A stretch of DNA of 8,179 bases from NCBI GenBank assembly GCA_003231075.1, contig QIIF01000019.1:1-8179 (forward strand), given 5' to 3'. Under the pieces are notes generated by a model that worked only from the letters and a program-made list of their open reading frames with translations, was not told where the DNA came from and did not search any database. Positions 5,668-8,179 of this stretch are shown piece by piece (positions within the stretch are counted from its first letter, which is position 1; every line of letters begins with the position of its first letter). The DNA comes from Candidatus Falkowiibacteriota bacterium (GTDB lineage Bacteria; Patescibacteriota; Patescibacteriia; Patescibacteriales; SZUA-104). The translations under genes were made by a program, and so were the position numbers.

Positions 5668-7059
5668 ATGAGTAAAGAAAAACAAGACAATTTAATGGAA
5701 AAAATAGTTTCGTTGTGCAAGAGGCGGGGCTTTGTGTTTCCTTCGTCTGAAATTTACGGCGGCTTCGCGGCCGTGTATGATTACGGGACATACGGGGTGG
5801 AGCTTGCTAATAATATAAAGGCGGCATGGTGGCGCGCGATGGTTCAAGAAAATGAAAATATAATAGGAATTGATTCCAGTATTTTTATGCATCCGAAAGT
5901 TTGGGAAGCGTCCGGACATGTCGGCGGTTTTTCCGATCCTCTTTCCGAATGCCGAAATTGCCATACAAGAAGCCGAGTTGACCACATTCTTGAAGATGCT
6001 GGTATTTTTGCCGACGAAAAAATGAGCGAGGAAAAAATAAATAAGCTCATGGAAAGCAATAAGGGCAAAATAAAATGCCCTAAGTGCGGGAAAAGCGATT
6101 TTGCTCCGGCAAAAAGTTTTAATCTTTTAGTTAAATCAAATCTTGGCAATTTTACCGGAGATTGGGATAAATCGCCGGTATACCTTCGCGGGGAAACTTG
6201 CCAAGGCATTTATATAAATTTTAAAAATGTTTTGGATTCCACCAGAGCGCGAATTCCGTTCGGAATAGCGCAGATCGGAAAAGCGTTCAGGAACGAAATT
6301 ACGGCGCGCCAGTTTATTTTCAGGAAACGCGAGTTTGAGCAAATGGAAATGCAGATGTTCGTCCATCCCGACAGTGAAATGAAAGCGTATGAAAAATGGA
6401 AAGAAAGGCGATGGGATTATTATATTGATTTGGGCATTGCCGAAAAAAACTTAAAATGGCATAAACACGAAAATCTGGTTTTTTACGCGAAAGCCGCGTG
6501 GGATATTGAATATAATTTTCCGTTCGGCTTTAAAGAGCTTGAAGGAATTCACTCTCGCGGAGATTATGACCTTGCTCAGCACGCAAAATGTTCGGGAGAG
6601 GATTTAAGCTATCGCGATCCCGTGACCGGGGAGAAATATATTCCGCATGTCGTGGAAACTTCCGTCGGCGTTGACCGCACATTTCTGGCGGTGCTTACCG
6701 AGGCGTATACCGAGGAAAAAGTTGGCGGGGAAACCAGAATAATTTTAAAATTTCCAAAAAAATTATCACCGATTAAAGCCGCGATTTTTCCACTTTTAAA
6801 AAATAAGCCGGAATTGGTTAAAAAGGCGAGAGATATTTATGATAATTTAAAATTGCGGTTTATGTGCGAGTTTGACGACAACGGCAACATTGGAAAAAGA
6901 TATAGGAGGCAGGACGAAATAGGAACGCCGTATTGCGTTACGGTTGATTTTGACAGCTTGGAGAATGAAGACGCGACTATTAGAGACAGGGACACAATGA
7001 AACAAGAAAGGGTAAAAATAAATGAATTGGAAAAATATTTATCGGACGCCGTTGGTTAA
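5668..7059 (+). CDS. glyQS: Glycyl-tRNA synthetase, single-chain alpha2 type
   Basis: This class II synthetase charges tRNA-Gly with glycine in the cytoplasm. At 463 residues it is the homodimeric eukaryote/Thermus-like form, not the alpha2-beta2 GlyQ/GlyS form. The N-terminal KRRGFVFPSSEIYGG (18-32) is characteristic. A Cys2-Cys2 pair, C95/C98 and C137/C140, likely holds zinc in an inserted module. The glycine-binding loop reads YLRGETCQG (172-180). Motif 2 is FRNE...F...EFEQME (207-227). HSRGDYDL (295-302) follows, and motif 3 is SVGVDRTF (332-339). From about 355 to the end is an anticodon-binding domain with GKRYRRQDEIGTPYC (409-423). The loop differs from the LRPETAQG I remember for this family, with Gly for Pro and Cys for Ala. 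It has its own promoter and follows a terminator. Its 3' end overlaps the opposing helicase gene by 21 bp. Identification is very secure. Confidence 0.96.
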   Translation: MSKEKQDNLMEKIVSLCKRRGFVFPSSEIYGGFAAVYDYGTYGVELANNIKAAWWRAMVQENENIIGIDSSIFMHPKVWEASGHVGGFSDPLSECRNCHTRSRVDHILEDAGIFADEKMSEEKINKLMESNKGKIKCPKCGKSDFAPAKSFNLLVKSNLGNFTGDWDKSPVYLRGETCQGIYINFKNVLDSTRARIPFGIAQIGKAFRNEITARQFIFRKREFEQMEMQMFVHPDSEMKAYEKWKERRWDYYIDLGIAEKNLKWHKHENLVFYAKAAWDIEYNFPFGFKELEGIHSRGDYDLAQHAKCSGEDLSYRDPVTGEKYIPHVVETSVGVDRTFLAVLTEAYTEEKVGGETRIILKFPKKLSPIKAAIFPLLKNKPELVKKARDIYDNLKLRFMCEFDDNGNIGKRYRRQDEIGTPYCVTVDFDSLENEDATIRDRDTMKQERVKINELEKYLSDAVG

Positions 7060-8179
7060 ACAATTATCGCATTTTCCGCAAGGCCTGGCTTCGCTATCTT
7101 TAAAGTAATCAAGAATATATTTTTGCCGGCAGCCGAAATTATAAATATAATTTTCCATCATATCCAACTTATCGTAAGCTCTTTTTAATTTTTCACGCAT
7201 AGCGGAAAAATCAATATTAACTTCGTTTTTATCCATTCTTTTTAATATTTTAATCTCCGTTCCTTTGAACGGCGGGCGGTATTCAATATATCCGTCATTT
7301 GATAATTTTCTTATTAAGCGCGTCAATGATTCTTTTTTCACTTCAAGTATGCCGGCGACCTCTTCAAAATTAACATCCCAGCCGTTTAATAAATCGCTTT
7401 TAAATTTATTGTATAATTTTTCCAAAATTTCCCGCTGCGTTTTCGCGCGCCGCCCTATGGAATTCATAATAGCATCAAAATCGTTCGTGAATTTAAGATA
7501 GGCGTTTCCGCTTTTTTCTCGCGAGCGGACGATACACCCTTCCCGCTCTAAAATTTTTATGGCTGTGCCAACCGCCATCTCCGGCGTATTTTCCGACAGC
7601 ATCCCTTTTAATTCCGAATAAGTTATTAAAACCGTATCAGAGCCGTAATTTACCAAAGTTTCGTAAATTTCCAAAACAGTGTCAGGCGGCGGATTATCTC
7701 CTTTAATAAAAAATTCACGCAAATACCGATCGCGCGGACTGTAAAGGAGCAGGCAAAAACTCGGTTTGCCGTCGCGTCCGGCTCGGCCGGATTCTTGGTA
7801 ATACGCTTCAATCGTGCCGGGCATATCATAATGGATTACAAACCTGATGTCCTGCTTATCAATGCCCAGGCCGAAAGCGTTGGTAGCGACTATAACTTTC
7901 GCTTTACCGCTCATAAAATTATCCTGCGCCCATTTACGGTCGGCGGAATCCATTCCGGCATGATAAGATACCGCCTCAATATCATTTTCAAGCAAAATCT
8001 GCAGAAGTTCGTCAACCCGCGCTCTGGTGCCGACATAAATAATACCGGATTCTTCGGGAACGCTGGAAATAGCGTCAAGCGCGAATTGCGGCTTGCGCGC
8101 GTCAGTGGCTTTGATCGCGCCGAACTGTAAATTGGGCCGAGCAAAACCGGTGATTATCACTTTTGGATTTTTTAAATTC
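7039..8179 (-). CDS. recQ: RecQ-family ATP-dependent DNA helicase, C-terminal part (runs off right edge)
   Basis: A 3'-5' DNA helicase used in recombination and repair. About 379 residues are visible, and the frame stays open through 8179, reading NLKNPK before the GTG-encoded valine at 8160. That GTG is therefore internal, and helicase motifs I-III lie outside the window. Counting from that valine, GIIYVGT (39-45), YHAGM (66-70), VATNAFGLGIDK (91-102) and YYQESGRAGRDG (120-131) are motifs IV to VI of the second RecA-like domain. A winged-helix-like region follows (about 150-310). The zinc-binding Cys set C344, C361, C364 and C367 comes last, only six residues before the stop. E. coli RecQ has its zinc module directly after the helicase core, then winged helix and HRDC. 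The order here resembles a RecQ type I recall from Bacteroidetes, and no HRDC is present. Tail-to-tail overlap with the synthetase gene leaves no room for a terminator. Confidence 0.93.
   Translation of the reverse strand, partial: NLKNPKVIITGFARPNLQFGAIKATDARKPQFALDAISSVPEESGIIYVGTRARVDELLQILLENDIEAVSYHAGMDSADRKWAQDNFMSGKAKVIVATNAFGLGIDKQDIRFVIHYDMPGTIEAYYQESGRAGRDGKPSFCLLLYSPRDRYLREFFIKGDNPPPDTVLEIYETLVNYGSDTVLITYSELKGMLSENTPEMAVGTAIKILEREGCIVRSREKSGNAYLKFTNDFDAIMNSIGRRAKTQREILEKLYNKFKSDLLNGWDVNFEEVAGILEVKKESLTRLIRKLSNDGYIEYRPPFKGTEIKILKRMDKNEVNIDFSAMREKLKRAYDKLDMMENYIYNFGCRQKYILDYFKDSEARPCGKCDNCLTNGVR

Noticed and set aside
238..7059. UGA recoded to glycine or tryptophan, as in some candidate-phyla bacteria
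   Set aside because: No stop here is TGA (five TAA, one TAG), but all genes reach normal family length under the standard code without in-frame TGA, and the Trp codons seen are TGG. There is no positive sign of recoding.
8158..8160. GTG at 8160 as the start of the RecQ-like gene
   Set aside because: The frame continues open to the window edge with residues matching RecQ, and motifs I-III would be missing from such a product. The gene is cut by the window, not truncated.

Overview
The window reads as an AT-rich, densely packed bacterial chromosome segment. It holds six protein-coding genes: five on the plus strand and one partial gene on the minus strand at the right edge. I see no tRNA, rRNA, CRISPR array, transposase or phage gene. 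The style recalls Patescibacteria (candidate phyla radiation): AT-rich spacers, large polytopic envelope glycosyltransferase-like proteins, a single-chain glycyl-tRNA synthetase, and promoters set almost on top of start codons without Shine-Dalgarno sequences. This assignment is a moderate-confidence inference, because no ribosomal or other phylogenetic marker is present.

Left part (1-4305). A divergent promoter region comes first. It is followed by three envelope-related genes: a large multi-spanning membrane protein with a soluble C-terminal domain (238-1878), a GT-C/MptB-like polyprenol-phosphate-sugar-dependent glycosyltransferase (2164-3480), and a GT2 glycosyltransferase of the Alg5/dolichyl-phosphate-glucose-synthase type (3571-4305). 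A plausible joint role is as follows. The GT2 enzyme loads a sugar onto polyprenyl phosphate at the inner membrane face, and GT-C enzymes use the lipid-linked sugar on the outer face to build a glycan or glycosylate proteins. This linkage is inferred from family and adjacency only.

Middle (4306-5667). A palindromic MITE/REP-like element with an 18-bp perfect stem lies between the GT2 gene and a nitronate-monooxygenase-family flavoprotein gene. Its right arm supplies the -35 box of a near-consensus promoter for that flavoprotein gene, which also has the only strong Shine-Dalgarno sequence among the visible gene starts and a textbook intrinsic terminator.

Right part (5668-8179). A complete alpha2-type glycyl-tRNA synthetase with an extended -10 promoter about 15 nt from its ATG converges on a RecQ-family helicase gene. 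The two coding regions overlap tail to tail by 21 bp. The RecQ gene runs off the right edge, so its first helicase domain is not visible.

I do not see a clear new defence or mobile system. The points most worth a second look are the repeat that doubles as a promoter, the short-leader promoter architecture, the inverted repeat at the start of the GT-C gene, and an altered signature in the synthetase.
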